DNA of 64,000 nucleotides from Neoarius graeffei. Taxonomy: Eukaryota; Chordata; Actinopteri; Siluriformes; Ariidae. The stretch spans positions 89,315,888 through 89,379,887 of the forward strand of contig NC_083571.1 in assembly GCF_027579695.1 (NCBI RefSeq), read 5' to 3'. How positions within the stretch are numbered: position 1 is the stretch's first letter; the number at the start of each line of letters is the position of its first letter. Positions 10,964 to 19,923 of the stretch are shown in pieces. Position numbers and translations under genes: made by a program. Below the pieces are notes generated by a model. That model made no database searches. It was not told the DNA's origin and worked only from the letters and a program-made list of their open reading frames with translations.

Positions 10964-11150
10964 TGTATGAAGGGTTAATGGTTGACGCAGGTTACATTAT
11001 CAGTTTAGAATAGACCAATGAGATTGCGTGTGTGGGTCATGTGATGCGGGGGGTCCTACAGGTTGGTGTTCAGTTCAATAAAGTGCTTGCAATGTCTGGA
11101 CACAGATTGTTCCACGCTCTTTTAATTCTTCATAAATAGAAGATACGACA
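10964..11150 (+). repeat. Putative 5' LTR of Gypsy-A
   Basis: The segment begins TGTATGAAGGG and ends ACGACA. It contains a polyadenylation signal AATAAA (about 11078) and is followed directly by TGGTGTCAGAAGT, a primer-binding-site-like sequence of the type complementary to a tRNA-Leu 3' end (inferred from TGG at the LTR edge). No matching 3' LTR was found, so the left boundary is a guess. Confidence 0.5.
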
Positions 11151-11172
11151 TGGTGTCAGAAGTACTGTGTTT

Positions 11173-11518
11173 ATGACAAAAAGGAAAAGGCACAAGAAAA
11201 GACGGTCCATGGCGACAGAGACGGAGGTAGAGACGTTGGTGGATGTTATGTTCCAACCTGAGGAAAATGTTAATGTGCAGCAAAGGGGAGTGAGCATGGT
11301 GACTAGCGCACCCACTGCAACATTCAACATTCAGCCACCTGAACCCTTCGATTTCAGCAAGCCGCTCGAATGGACAAAATGGATCCGGAGGTTCAAGAGG
11401 TTTTGCCAAGCGAGCAACTTGACTACGAACTTGGAGGAGAATCAGGTTAACACTAATATATTGTATCAGGGACGAAGCCGACGATGTATTGAGAGGGTTA
11501 AAGCTGAGTGACGCTGAC
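11173..11518 (+). pseudogene. Gypsy-A gag, N-terminal part
   Basis: From ATG 11173 (MTKRKRHKKRRSMATETEV) the frame encodes a basic start and then a capsid-like segment (IQPPEPFDFSKPLEWTKWIR, RFKRFCQASNL). The segment EPFDFSKP.EW..W..RF.R is typical of Gypsy gag proteins. The frame is off phase by about 11460, and the RTE LINE interrupts it at 11519-11530. Gag would form the particle that packages element RNA. Confidence 0.7.
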
Positions 11519-11530
11519 GTGTAAAAGTAT

Positions 11531-14500
11531 CTCGTCTCGTCTCGTCTTCTTCCGCTTATCCAGGACCGGGTCACGGAGGCAGCAGTCTAAGCATGGAAGC
11601 CCAAACTTCCCTTTCCCCAGACACCTCGGCCAGCTCCTCGGGAAGAACACCGAGGCGTTCCCAGGCCAGCCGAGAAACATAGTCCCTCCAGCGTGTCCTG
11701 GGTCTTCCCCGGGGCCTCCTCCCGGGGGGACATGCCTGGAACACCTCCCCAGGGAGGCGTCCAGGAGGCATCCGAAAAAGATGCCCGAGCCACCTCAGCT
11801 GGTTCCTCTCGATGTGGAGGAGCAGTGGCTCTACTCCGAGCTCCTCCCGAGTGACTATGCTTCTCACCCTATCTCTAAGGGAGCGCCCAGCCACCCTGCG
11901 AAGGAAACTCATTTCAGCCGCTTGTATCCACGATCTTGTTCTTTCTGTCATTACCCAAAGCTCATGACCATAGGTGAGAGTCGGAACGTAGATCGACCGG
12001 TAAATTGAGAGCTTCGCCTTTTGGCTCAGCTCCTTCTTCACCACGACGGACTGGTAAAGCGACCGCATCACTGCGGAGGCTGCACCGATCCGCCTGTCGA
12101 TCTCACGCTCCATCCTTCCCTCACTCGTGAACAAGATCCCGAGATACTTAAACTCCTCCACTTGAGGCAGGACTTCTCCACCAACCTGGAGAGGGCAAGC
12201 CACCCTTTTCCGGTCGAGAACCATGGCCTCGGACTTGGAGGTGCTGATTCTCATCCCAGCCGCTTCACACTCGACTGCAAACCGCCCCAGTGCATGCTGA
12301 AGGTCCTGGTTTGAAGAAGCCAACAGGACATCATCCGCAAAAAGCAGAGATGAAATCCTGTGGTTCCCAAACAGGATTCCTTCCGGCCCCTGGCTGCGCC
12401 TAGAAATTCTGTCCATAAAAATTATGAACAGAACCGGTGACAAAGGGCAGCCCTGACGGAGTCCAACATGCACTGGGAACAGGTCTGACTTACTGCCGGC
12501 AATGCGAACCAGACTCCTGCTCCGTTCGTACAGGGACTGGACAGCCCTTAGCAAAGAGCCCCGAACCCCATACTCCCGAAGCACCCCCCACAGAATACCA
12601 CGGGGGACACGGTCGAATGCCTTCTCCAGATCCACAAAGCACATGTGGACTGGTTGGGCAAACTCCCATGAACCCTCGAGCACCCTATGAAGGGTATAGA
12701 GCTGGTCCAGTGTTCCGCGACCAGGACGAAAACCGCATTGTTCCTCCTGGATCCGAGGTTCGACTATTGGTCGAATTCTCCTCTCCAGTACCCTGGAGTA
12801 AACTTTCCCTGGGAGGCTGAGAAGTGTGATTCCCCTATAATTGGAGCACACTCTCCGGTCCCCTTTCTTAAAAAGAGGGACCACCACCCCAGTCTGCCAC
12901 TCCAGAGGCACTGTCCCCGACCGCCACGCGATGTTGCAGAGGCGTGTCAACCAAGACAGCCCCACAACATCCAGAGACTTGAGATACTCAGGGCGGATCT
13001 CATCCACCCCCGGTGCCTTGCCACCGAGGAGCTTGCAAACCACCTCAGTGACTTTGGCTTGGGTAATGGACGAGTCCACCTCTGAGTCATCAGCCTCAGT
13101 CTCCTCAGTGGAAGACATGACGGTGGGATTGAGGAGATCCTCAAAGTATTCCTTCCACTGCCCGACAATGTCCCCAGTCGAGGTCAACAGCTCCCCACCC
13201 GCACTGTAAACAGTGTTGGCAGAGTACTGCTTCCCCCTCCTGAGGCGCCGGACAGTTTGCCAGAATTTCTTCGAGGCCGACCGATAGTCCTTCTCCATGG
13301 CCTCCCCGAACTCCTCCCAGTTCCGAGTTTTTGCCTCCACAACTGCCCGAGCTGCAGCACGCCTGGCCTGCCGATACCCGTCGGCTGCCTCAGGAGTCCC
13401 GGAGGTCAACATGGCCCGATAGGACTCCTTCTTCAGCTTGACGGCATCCCTTACTTCCGGTGTCCACCACCGGGTTCGGGGATTGCCGCCACGACAGGCA
13501 CCGGAGACCTTGCGGCCACAGCTCCGAACAGCTGCGTCCACAATGGAGGTAGAGAACATGGTCCACTCAGACTCAATGTCCCCCGCCTCCCTCGGAAGCT
13601 GGGAAAAGCTCTCCCGGAGGTGGGAGTTAAAGACCTCCCCAACAGAGTGCTCGGCCAGACGTTCCCAGCAGACCCTCACCATACGTTTGGGCCTGCCAGG
13701 TCTGTCCAGCTTCCTCCTCCGCCAGCGGATCCAACTCACCACCAGGTGGTGATCAGTTGACAACTCAGCCCCTCTCTTCACCCGAGTGTCCAAGACATAG
13801 GGTCGGAGATCAGATGACACGGCTACAAAGTCGATCATCGACCTCCGACCTAAGGTGTCCTGGTGCCACGTGCACTTATGGACACCCCTATGCTCGAACA
13901 TGGTGTTCGTTATGGACAAACCATGACTAGCACAGAAGTCCAATAACAAAACACCACTCGGGTTCAGATCGGGGAGGCCGTTCCTCCCAACCACGCCCCT
14001 CCAGGTGTCACTGTCATCGCCCACGTGAGCATTGAAGTCCCCCAGTAGCACAATGGAGTCCCCAGTCTGAGCACCCCTCAGTACCTCTCCCAGGGACTCC
14101 AAGAAGGCCGGATACTCTATACTGCTATTTGGCCCATAGGCACAAACAACAGCAAGAGCCCTCTCCCCAATCCGAAGGCGCAGAGAGGCGACCCTCTCGT
14201 TCACTGGGGTAAACTCCAACACATGGCGGCTGAGCTGGGGAGCTATAAGGAAGCCCACACCAGCCCGCCGCCGCTCACCACGGGCGACTCCAGAGAAGTG
14301 GAAAGTCCAGCCCCTCTCGAGGAGCTGGGTTCCAGAGCCCAAGCTGTGCATGGAGGTGAGCCCGACTATCTCTAGCCGGTACCTCTCAACCTCCCGCACA
14401 AGCTCAGGCTCCTTCCCCCCCAGCGAAGTGACATTCCATGTCCCAACAGCCAGCCGCTGTGTCCGGGGATCAGGTCGTTGAGGCCCCTGCCTTCGACTGC

Positions 14501-14888
14501 CACCCAATCCACACTGCACCAAACCCCTACTGCTACCTCTGTGGGTGGTGAACCCACAGGAGGTCGGGCCCACGTCACCTCTTCGGGCTGAGCCCGGCCG
14601 GGCCCCATGGGCAAAGGCCCGGCCACCAAGCGCTCGCATACGAGCCCCAACCCCGGGCCTGGCTCCAGGGTGGGGCCCCGGCTGCGTCCTACCGGGCGAC
14701 GTCACGGTCCTGGATTTTTTCTCCATAGGGGTTTTTTGGTGAACTGCTCTTGGTCTGGCCTGTCACCTAGGACCTGTCTGCCTTGGGAAACCCTAACAGG
14801 GGCATAATGCCCCTGACAACATAGCTCCTAGGATCATTCAAGCACACAAACCCCTCCACCACAATAAGGTGGCAGTTCTAGGAGGGGG
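11531..14888 (-). mobile_element. Full-length RTE-clade (Rex3-like) LINE
   Basis: This LINE is on the minus strand between 12-bp target duplications GTGTAAAAGTAT (11519-11530 and 14889-14900). The 5' end (14888 downwards) begins CTCCTAGAACTGCCACC. One long frame (14726-11571) encodes endonuclease and reverse transcriptase. The short 3' end reads GGATAAGCGGAAGAAGACGA with tandem GACGA units at 11531-11545. At about 3.36 kb it has the usual full length for RTE elements. A perfect target duplication, complete 5' end and uninterrupted frame suggest a recent insertion. Confidence 0.92.
11571..14726 (-). CDS. RTE LINE endonuclease-reverse transcriptase, uninterrupted
   Basis: This 1051-codon frame starts at ATG 14726. 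The N-terminal 90 residues are Gly/Arg/Pro-rich. The apurinic-type endonuclease follows: [51 protein letters not shown] and [13 protein letters not shown]. The reverse transcriptase shows [77 protein letters not shown] and the catalytic [12 protein letters not shown], then [10 protein letters not shown] and a thumb/tail region ending near LRLLPP. After FADD one Val is missing relative to the second copy at 55580-56893 (DDVLL against DDVVLL, a 3-base difference), which may or may not matter. The protein would nick target DNA and reverse-transcribe its own RNA in place. Confidence 0.9.
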   Translation of the reverse strand: MEKKSRTVTSPGRTQPGPHPGARPGVGARMRALGGRAFAHGARPGSARRGDVGPTSCGFTTHRGSSRGLVQCGLGGSRRQGPQRPDPRTQRLAVGTWNVTSLGGKEPELVREVERYRLEIVGLTSMHSLGSGTQLLERGWTFHFSGVARGERRRAGVGFLIAPQLSRHVLEFTPVNERVASLRLRIGERALAVVCAYGPNSSIEYPAFLESLGEVLRGAQTGDSIVLLGDFNAHVGDDSDTWRGVVGRNGLPDLNPSGVLLLDFCASHGLSITNTMFEHRGVHKCTWHQDTLGRRSMIDFVAVSSDLRPYVLDTRVKRGAELSTDHHLVVSWIRWRRRKLDRPGRPKRMVRVCWERLAEHSVGEVFNSHLRESFSQLPREAGDIESEWTMFSTSIVDAAVRSCGRKVSGACRGGNPRTRWWTPEVRDAVKLKKESYRAMLTSGTPEAADGYRQARRAAARAVVEAKTRNWEEFGEAMEKDYRSASKKFWQTVRRLRRGKQYSANTVYSAGGELLTSTGDIVGQWKEYFEDLLNPTVMSSTEETEADDSEVDSSITQAKVTEVVCKLLGGKAPGVDEIRPEYLKSLDVVGLSWLTRLCNIAWRSGTVPLEWQTGVVVPLFKKGDRRVCSNYRGITLLSLPGKVYSRVLERRIRPIVEPRIQEEQCGFRPGRGTLDQLYTLHRVLEGSWEFAQPVHMCFVDLEKAFDRVPRGILWGVLREYGVRGSLLRAVQSLYERSRSLVRIAGSKSDLFPVHVGLRQGCPLSPVLFIIFMDRISRRSQGPEGILFGNHRISSLLFADDVLLASSNQDLQHALGRFAVECEAAGMRISTSKSEAMVLDRKRVACPLQVGGEVLPQVEEFKYLGILFTSEGRMEREIDRRIGAASAVMRSLYQSVVVKKELSQKAKLSIYRSIYVPTLTYGHELWVMTERTRSWIQAAEMSFLRRVAGRSLRDRVRSIVTREELGVEPLLLHIERNQLRWLGHLFRMPPGRLPGEVFQACPPGRRPRGRPRTRWRDYVSRLAWERLGVLPEELAEVSGEREVWASMLRLLPP

Positions 14889-14917
14889 TGTAAAAGTATG
14901 ATGAAGTAAAAGATGGT

Positions 14918-15252
14918 GTGGCAGCGGGGGCGTGGTCAAGCGCCGGTCTGTGACAGGAGGGCGGAGTTGGGGAAGGTAAGTGGCAGAATCGCTTCACCTG
15001 AGTGTCATTAACCTGTGTTTTGTGTGTGTTCTCCCCAGTAAACCGCCCTACTTAAGGAGGGAAAGGGAGAGCGGAAGGGAGTTTCTTCCCCGGCAGAGCC
15101 GACAGTGTGTGTGTGTGTGTGTATGTGTGTCTCTCTGCCTACTTGGTTTAAAACATTGTTAGACTGAAAAGTTCGGCAGTAAAGCCATCTGAAAACCCTT
15201 GATCTCTGTCCTGCCGTCCTCTGTGCTCCACCCACACGCTATTCGCGCTACA
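14918..15252 (+). repeat. Gypsy-B 5' LTR
   Basis: It starts TGTGGCAGCGGGGG and ends CGCGCTACA. It holds a (GT)n run at about 15104-15130 and an AGTAAAGCC segment where the 3' LTR reads AATAAAGCC, so the likely polyadenylation signal differs between the two copies. Confidence 0.9.
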
Positions 15253-15271
15253 GTGGTGCCGAAACCCGGGA
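15253..15271 (+). promoter_or_regulatory. Gypsy-B primer binding site
   Basis: TGGTGCCGAAACCCGGGA starts at 15254, one base after the 5' LTR. This is the position where a host tRNA 3' end primes minus-strand synthesis. I cannot assign the tRNA by eye. Confidence 0.75.
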
Positions 15272-15299
15272 CAAGGTGGAGCATCAGTCCTGCAGCCCC

Positions 15300-18281
15300 A
15301 TGGAATCCTCCCCGTTCGCGGACTTGGTCCACGCCCTCGCCACGGCTCAGCAGAGCCAGCACCAGGCACTCGTCACGCTCCGGAAGGAGCAGGAGCTCCG
15401 CTTCGAAGCCCTGGTGCTGGCTCAACAGGAAGATCGAGAGGCGTTCCGGCATCTCCTCGCGTCGGCGGGGTCCACCAGCGCCCTGGCCGCGGGCCCGTCT
15501 CCCCTCACCTTAACTAAGATGGGCCCGCAGGACGACCCCAAGGCTTTCATCACGTTGTTCGAGCAGGTCGCAGAAGCCTCGGGGTGGCCGGTGGAGCAGC
15601 GCGCAGTGCGCCTCCTCCCCCTCCTGACGGGAGAGGCGCAGCTGGCCGCACTACAGCTCCCCGCCGATCGCCGGCTGGCCTACGCCGACCTTCGCAGGGC
15701 TGTCCTCCAGCGCGTGGGGCGCACGCCGGAGCAGCAGCGCCAGTGCTTCCGCGCACTGCGGATGGAGGAAGTCAGCAGCCTGTTCGCGTTCGGCCAGCAG
15801 CTCCGGGACGCCTGCTGGCGGTGGCTGAGGGCCGAAGATCGTGACGCCGAGGGAATCATCGACCAGGTGGCGCTGGAACAGTTCACCGCCCGCTTACCAG
15901 CCCGAACCGTGGAGTGGGTCCAGTGCCACTGCCCGGCGTCACTGGATCAGGCCGTGGGACTGGCGGAGGATCATCTGGCGGCTGTTCCGGCGGCAGGACA
16001 ACCACCGACATCGTCTTCTCTCTCCTCTCCTCTCTCTCTTTCTCTCCCCCCTCCTCCTGTGTCTCGTCCTCGCCCCATTCCCCCACCACAGAGGCGGGGG
16101 CCGGCTCCACCCCAGCCGGCCCGCCGCACCCGTGGTGCCCTCCCGTTTCTCCCTTCTGTGTCTGTCTCTCCCCCCCCTCAGGTGAGTGAGCCTCAGAACA
16201 CAGCTGCAGAGGGAAGGCCTGGGCCGGTTTGCTGGTGCTGCGGGGAACCGGGCCACCTGCAGCAACAGTGTGCAGCGATGGAGGTGGGGGCGGTGGTGTG
16301 GATCCCCGACGCGCCAGAGGCTGCCCTCAATCGGGCCGGAGTGTATCGCATACCGGTAAGTGTACAAGGGGCGACATATCAGGCGTTGGTGGATTCAGGT
16401 TGCAATCAGACCTCAATCCGCCAAAGCCTGGTGCAAGACGAGGCATTGGGGGGAGCACAAGGGGTGAAGGTGTTGTGTGTGCACGGGGATATTCACAGCT
16501 ACCCGTTGGTGTCGGTCCACATATATTTCAGAGGGGCAAAATCAATAGTGAAGGTGGCGGTTAATCCTCGCCTTACCCACTCTTTGATCTTGGGGACTGA
16601 TTGGCCGGGATTTCGGGGTTTGATGGCACGCCTAGTAAAGAGTGGGTCCTGCCGGTTGACAGGGGAGGGTCCCGGTGTCGCTTTGGCTGGAGCGGCGGTC
16701 GCAGAGCCGTCTACGTCATCTCCGCGACAGAGTGAGGAGCCCCCGGCCCCTCCTCTTTCTATTGGGGAATCCCTCACGGATTTCCCACTGGAACAATCGC
16801 GAGACGAGACTCTGCGACACGCATTTGACCAAGCGAGAGTAATCGATGGTCAAACGCTCCTGCCGAACACCACCCCGCCCTTCCCCTATTTTTCCATTTT
16901 GAAGGATAGGTTATACCGAGTGACGCAGGACACTCAGACGAAAGAGCGGGTCACCCAGTTGTTAATTCCAAAGAGCCGCCGGGAATTGGTATTGAAGGCG
17001 TCTCACTTTAATCCCATGGCTGGACACCTCGGGCAGGATAAGACACTCGCCCGGATAATGGCCCGATTCTATTGGCCGGGGATTCGCGGCGACGTCCGTA
17101 AGTGGTGTACGGCCTGCCGCGAATGCCAGTTAGTAAATCCAGCGGCCATTCCAAGAGTGCCCTTGCGCCCCCTACCATTAATTGAGACCCCGTTCGAAAG
17201 AATTGGGATGGATCTCGTCGGGCCATTAGACCGGTCAACACGTGGGTACCGCTTTATATTGGTTCTGGTGGACTATGCAACGCGATACCCGGAAGCGGTG
17301 CCTCTTCGCAATATCTCAGCACGCAGTATTGCAGAGGCCCTCTTCCACGTCATCTCCCGGGTTGGAATCCCAAAAGAGATTCTGACTGACCAGGGCACCT
17401 CGTTTATGTCACGAACACTGAGCGAACTGTATGGGCTACTGGGTATTAAGCCGATCCGCACCAGCGTTTATCACCCACAGACGGACGGTTTAGTTGAACG
17501 GTTCAATCGCATCCTCAAGAATATTATCAAAAAATTCGTAAGTGAGGACGCACGTAACTGGGATAAGTGGCTCGAACCCTTGCTGTTTGCAGTGCGAGAG
17601 GTCCCCCAAGCCTCCACGGGGTTCTCCCCATTTGAATTATTATATGGGCGTAAGCCGCGCGGCATCTTAGATGTACTGCGGGAAAATTGGGAGGAGGGAC
17701 CTTCACAGAGCAAAAACGAAATTCAGTACGTTATGGATCTGCGTGCAAAACTCCACATGCTCACCCACCTAACTCAGGAGAATTTGCGCCAGGCCCAGGA
17801 ACGGCAAACCCGCCTGTACAACAAGGGCACGCGCCTTAGAGAGTTCACTCCGGGAGATAAAGGACTCGTCCTGTTGCCCACGTCGAGCTCCAAATTAATC
17901 GCCAAGTGGCAAGGACCCTTTGAGGTCACACGGCGAGTCGGGGACGTCGACTATGAGGTTAGGCGAACGGACAGGGAGGGGGCGCTACAGATCTACCACC
18001 TCAATCTGTTAAAACTCTGGAAAGAGGAGGTCCCCGTGGCATTGGTGTCAGTAGTTCCGGAGAAGGCGGAGCTGGGGCCGGAGATCCAAAAAGGGACATT
18101 GGCATCTCGTACCTCTCCGGTCCCCTGTGGAGACCATCTCTCCCCGACCCAACTCACGGAGGTCGCCCAGTTGCAGGCCGAGTTTTCGGATGTATTCTCG
18201 CCCCTGCCCGGTCGCACTAAGCTCATAGAACACCACACAGAGATGCCCCCGGGGGGTGGTAGTGCGCAGCCGTCCTTATAG
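15300..18281 (+). CDS. Gypsy-B gag-protease-integrase polyprotein
   Basis: I chose ATG 15300 (MESSPFADLVHALATAQQ) as start. The gag region contains a SCAN-like helical segment (about residues 75-220 of the frame: DDPKAFITLFEQVAE, RRAVLQRVGRTPEQQRQCF), a Pro-rich linker and one zinc knuckle (CWCCGEPGHLQQQC). A protease with catalytic LVDSGCNQTSI follows. Next come an integrase zinc domain (HFNPMAGHLGQ with CTACREC) and a catalytic core with GMDLVGPLD, LTDQGTSFMS and HPQTDGLVERFNR. A C-terminal chromodomain-like or GPF/Y region (WQGPFEVTRRVGDVDYEVRR) follows. It ends at a stop at 18281, just after the start of the RT frame. It would supply particle, processing and integration functions. Confidence 0.88.
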   Translation: MESSPFADLVHALATAQQSQHQALVTLRKEQELRFEALVLAQQEDREAFRHLLASAGSTSALAAGPSPLTLTKMGPQDDPKAFITLFEQVAEASGWPVEQRAVRLLPLLTGEAQLAALQLPADRRLAYADLRRAVLQRVGRTPEQQRQCFRALRMEEVSSLFAFGQQLRDACWRWLRAEDRDAEGIIDQVALEQFTARLPARTVEWVQCHCPASLDQAVGLAEDHLAAVPAAGQPPTSSSLSSPLSLSLPPPPVSRPRPIPPPQRRGPAPPQPARRTRGALPFLPSVSVSPPPQVSEPQNTAAEGRPGPVCWCCGEPGHLQQQCAAMEVGAVVWIPDAPEAALNRAGVYRIPVSVQGATYQALVDSGCNQTSIRQSLVQDEALGGAQGVKVLCVHGDIHSYPLVSVHIYFRGAKSIVKVAVNPRLTHSLILGTDWPGFRGLMARLVKSGSCRLTGEGPGVALAGAAVAEPSTSSPRQSEEPPAPPLSIGESLTDFPLEQSRDETLRHAFDQARVIDGQTLLPNTTPPFPYFSILKDRLYRVTQDTQTKERVTQLLIPKSRRELVLKASHFNPMAGHLGQDKTLARIMARFYWPGIRGDVRKWCTACRECQLVNPAAIPRVPLRPLPLIETPFERIGMDLVGPLDRSTRGYRFILVLVDYATRYPEAVPLRNISARSIAEALFHVISRVGIPKEILTDQGTSFMSRTLSELYGLLGIKPIRTSVYHPQTDGLVERFNRILKNIIKKFVSEDARNWDKWLEPLLFAVREVPQASTGFSPFELLYGRKPRGILDVLRENWEEGPSQSKNEIQYVMDLRAKLHMLTHLTQENLRQAQERQTRLYNKGTRLREFTPGDKGLVLLPTSSSKLIAKWQGPFEVTRRVGDVDYEVRRTDREGALQIYHLNLLKLWKEEVPVALVSVVPEKAELGPEIQKGTLASRTSPVPCGDHLSPTQLTEVAQLQAEFSDVFSPLPGRTKLIEHHTEMPPGGGSAQPSL

Positions 18282-19605
18282 ATTACCCGAACACAAAAAA
18301 AAGGTAGTTCGGGAAGAACTTCAGGCCATGCTCGAAATGGGCATCGTCGAGGAGTCCCACAGTGACTGGAGCAGCCCGGTGGTCTTAGTTCCTAAGGCCG
18401 ACGGCTCGGTCCGGTTCTGTGTGGACTATAGAAAAGTCAACGCGGTGTCTAAATTCGACGCGTACCCGATGCCTCGTATTGATGAGCTGCTCGATCGACT
18501 AGGCACGGCTCGCTTTTACTCGACACTGGATTTGACGAAGGGATATTGGCAGATCCCCTTGACTCCATTATCCCAGGAGAAAACGGCCTTTTCCACACTG
18601 TTCAGCTTGCACCAGTTCGTCACACTTCCGTTTGGGCTGTTTGGGGCGCCCGCTACATTTCAGCGGCTGATGGACCGGGTCCTCCGGCCCCACGCCACCT
18701 ACGCGGCTGCTTACCTAGACGACATCATTATTTATAGTAATGACTGGCAGCGGCACCTGCAACACCTGAGGGCCGTCCTTAGGTCGCTGAGGCGGGCGGG
18801 GCTCACTGCCAACCCGAAGAAGTGTGCGATTGGGCAGGTGGAAGTACGGTATCTGGGCTTCCACTTGGGTAACGGGCAGGTGCGTCCCCAAATTAATAAG
18901 ACAGCAGCGATTGCGGCCTGCCTGAGACCCAAGACCAAAAAGGGGGTGAGGCAGTTCCTGGGGCTGGCTGGCTATTATCGTAGGTTTATACCTAATTATT
19001 CGGACGTCACCAGCCCGCTGACTGACCTCACTAAAAAGGGGGCGCCAGATCCGGTCCAGTGGACGGAGCAGTGCCAGCGGGCTTTCTCTGAGGTAAAGGC
19101 TGCACTGTGTGGGGGGCCACTTTTGCACTCCCCTGACTTCTCTCTCCCTTTTTTGTTACAGACGGATGCGTCGGACAGAGGGCTGGGGGCCGTTTTGTCC
19201 CAGCAGGTGGGGGGAGAGGACTGCCCAGTGTTATACATCAGCCGGAAGCTGTCAGTGCGTGAGGGGCGCTACAGCACTATCGAGAAAGAGTGCCTGGCCA
19301 TCAAGTGGGCAGTCCTCGCCCTCCGTTACTACCTGCTGGGGCGCTCTTTCACCCTCTGTTCGGACCACGCGCCCCTCCAGTGGCTCCACCGCATGAAGGA
19401 TGCCAACGCGCGGATCACCCATTGGTATCTGGCGCTCCAACCTTTCAACTTCAAGGTGGTCCACAGGCCGGGGGCGCAGATGGTCGTGGCGGACTTCCTC
19501 TTCCGTCAAAGGGGGGGGGGGGGGGGGGGGGGGAGTCGGCTGCGGGCCGGACGGGCGCCCGGCCTGAGTCGGGCAGTGGGGGTATGGTCAAGCGCCGGTC
19601 TGTGA
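18256..19605 (+). CDS. Gypsy-B reverse transcriptase-RNase H
   Basis: The frame is offset by +1 relative to the integrase frame and begins without an ATG (GTG at 18256), so it is normally read as a continuation. RT motifs in order are MGIVEESHSDWSSPVVLVPK, RFCVDYRKVNAVS, YSTLDLTKGYWQIPL, TLPFGLFGAPATFQRLMD, AAYLDDIIIYS (catalytic YLDD) and VRYLGFHLG. A Gypsy-type RNase H follows: LLQTDASDRGLGAVLSQ, YSTIEKECLAIKWA and LCSDHAPLQWL, ending with a chromatin-independent tail at ADFLFRQ. The canonical SRQ appears as FRQ. A one-base difference in a G run at about 18250-18256 accounts for the frame change. Confidence 0.88.
   Translation: MVVRSRPYRLPEHKKKVVREELQAMLEMGIVEESHSDWSSPVVLVPKADGSVRFCVDYRKVNAVSKFDAYPMPRIDELLDRLGTARFYSTLDLTKGYWQIPLTPLSQEKTAFSTLFSLHQFVTLPFGLFGAPATFQRLMDRVLRPHATYAAAYLDDIIIYSNDWQRHLQHLRAVLRSLRRAGLTANPKKCAIGQVEVRYLGFHLGNGQVRPQINKTAAIAACLRPKTKKGVRQFLGLAGYYRRFIPNYSDVTSPLTDLTKKGAPDPVQWTEQCQRAFSEVKAALCGGPLLHSPDFSLPFLLQTDASDRGLGAVLSQQVGGEDCPVLYISRKLSVREGRYSTIEKECLAIKWAVLALRYYLLGRSFTLCSDHAPLQWLHRMKDANARITHWYLALQPFNFKVVHRPGAQMVVADFLFRQRGGGGGGGSRLRAGRAPGLSRAVGVWSSAGL
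19511..19533 (+). repeat. Run of 23 G before the 3' LTR
   Basis: An uninterrupted G tract follows TCAAA. It lies where a polypurine tract that primes plus-strand synthesis would be expected, though 35 bp of other sequence separates it from the inferred 3' LTR start. Confidence 0.8.
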
Positions 19606-19753
19606 CAGGAGGGCGGAGTTGGGGAAGGTAAGTTGCAGAATCGCTTCACCTGAGTGTCATTAACCTGTGTTTTGTGTGTGTTCTCCCCAGTAAACCGCCC
19701 TACTTAAGGAGGGAAAGGGAGAGCGGAAGGGAGTTTCTTCCCCGGCAGAGCCG

Positions 19754-19797
<44 letters not shown>

Positions 19798-19918
19798 TTT
19801 CTGCCTACTTGGTTTAAAACATTGTTAGACTGAAAAGTTTGGCAATAAAGCCTTCTGAAAACCCTTGATCTCTGTCCTGCCGTCCTCTGTGCTCCACCCA
19901 CACACTATTCGCGCTACA
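19569..19918 (+). repeat. Gypsy-B 3' LTR
   Basis: It matches the 5' LTR along its length. Differences include TCGGGCAGT at the start, an expanded (GT)n at 19758-19796 and AATAAAGCC near the end. The start was set by alignment with the 5' LTR. Confidence 0.88.
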
Positions 19919-19923
19919 GATGG

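Larger units (their letters stand above)
14918..19918 (+). mobile_element. Ty3/Gypsy retrotransposon B with integrase before RT
   Basis: A complete LTR element bounded by a 5-bp target duplication GATGG (14913-14917 and 19919-19923), inserted in the gag of Gypsy-A. It has a 5' LTR (14918-15252), a primer site TGGTGCCGAAACCCGGGA starting at 15254, gag-protease-integrase in one frame (15300-18281), reverse transcriptase-RNase H in the next (18256-19605), a G-rich tract, and a 3' LTR (19569-19918). This order (IN before RT) is that known for the Gmr1-like branch of Ty3/Gypsy, otherwise seen in Copia. LTRs differ at roughly a dozen sites plus a GT-run length difference. Confidence 0.92.

Noticed and set aside
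12021..13760. Long plus-strand open frames opposite the RTE LINE
   Set aside because: They are antisense shadows of the high-GC LINE frame, with Pro/Ser/His-rich composition and no domains.
15104..15130. Possible Z-DNA or telomere-like signal in GT runs
   Set aside because: Plain dinucleotide microsatellites in an LTR. Nothing else supports a special role.
15550..16367. Overlapping Arg/Ala/Gly-rich frames on both strands of Gypsy-B gag
   Set aside because: They are shadows of the GC-rich gag frame. No start context or homology is visible.
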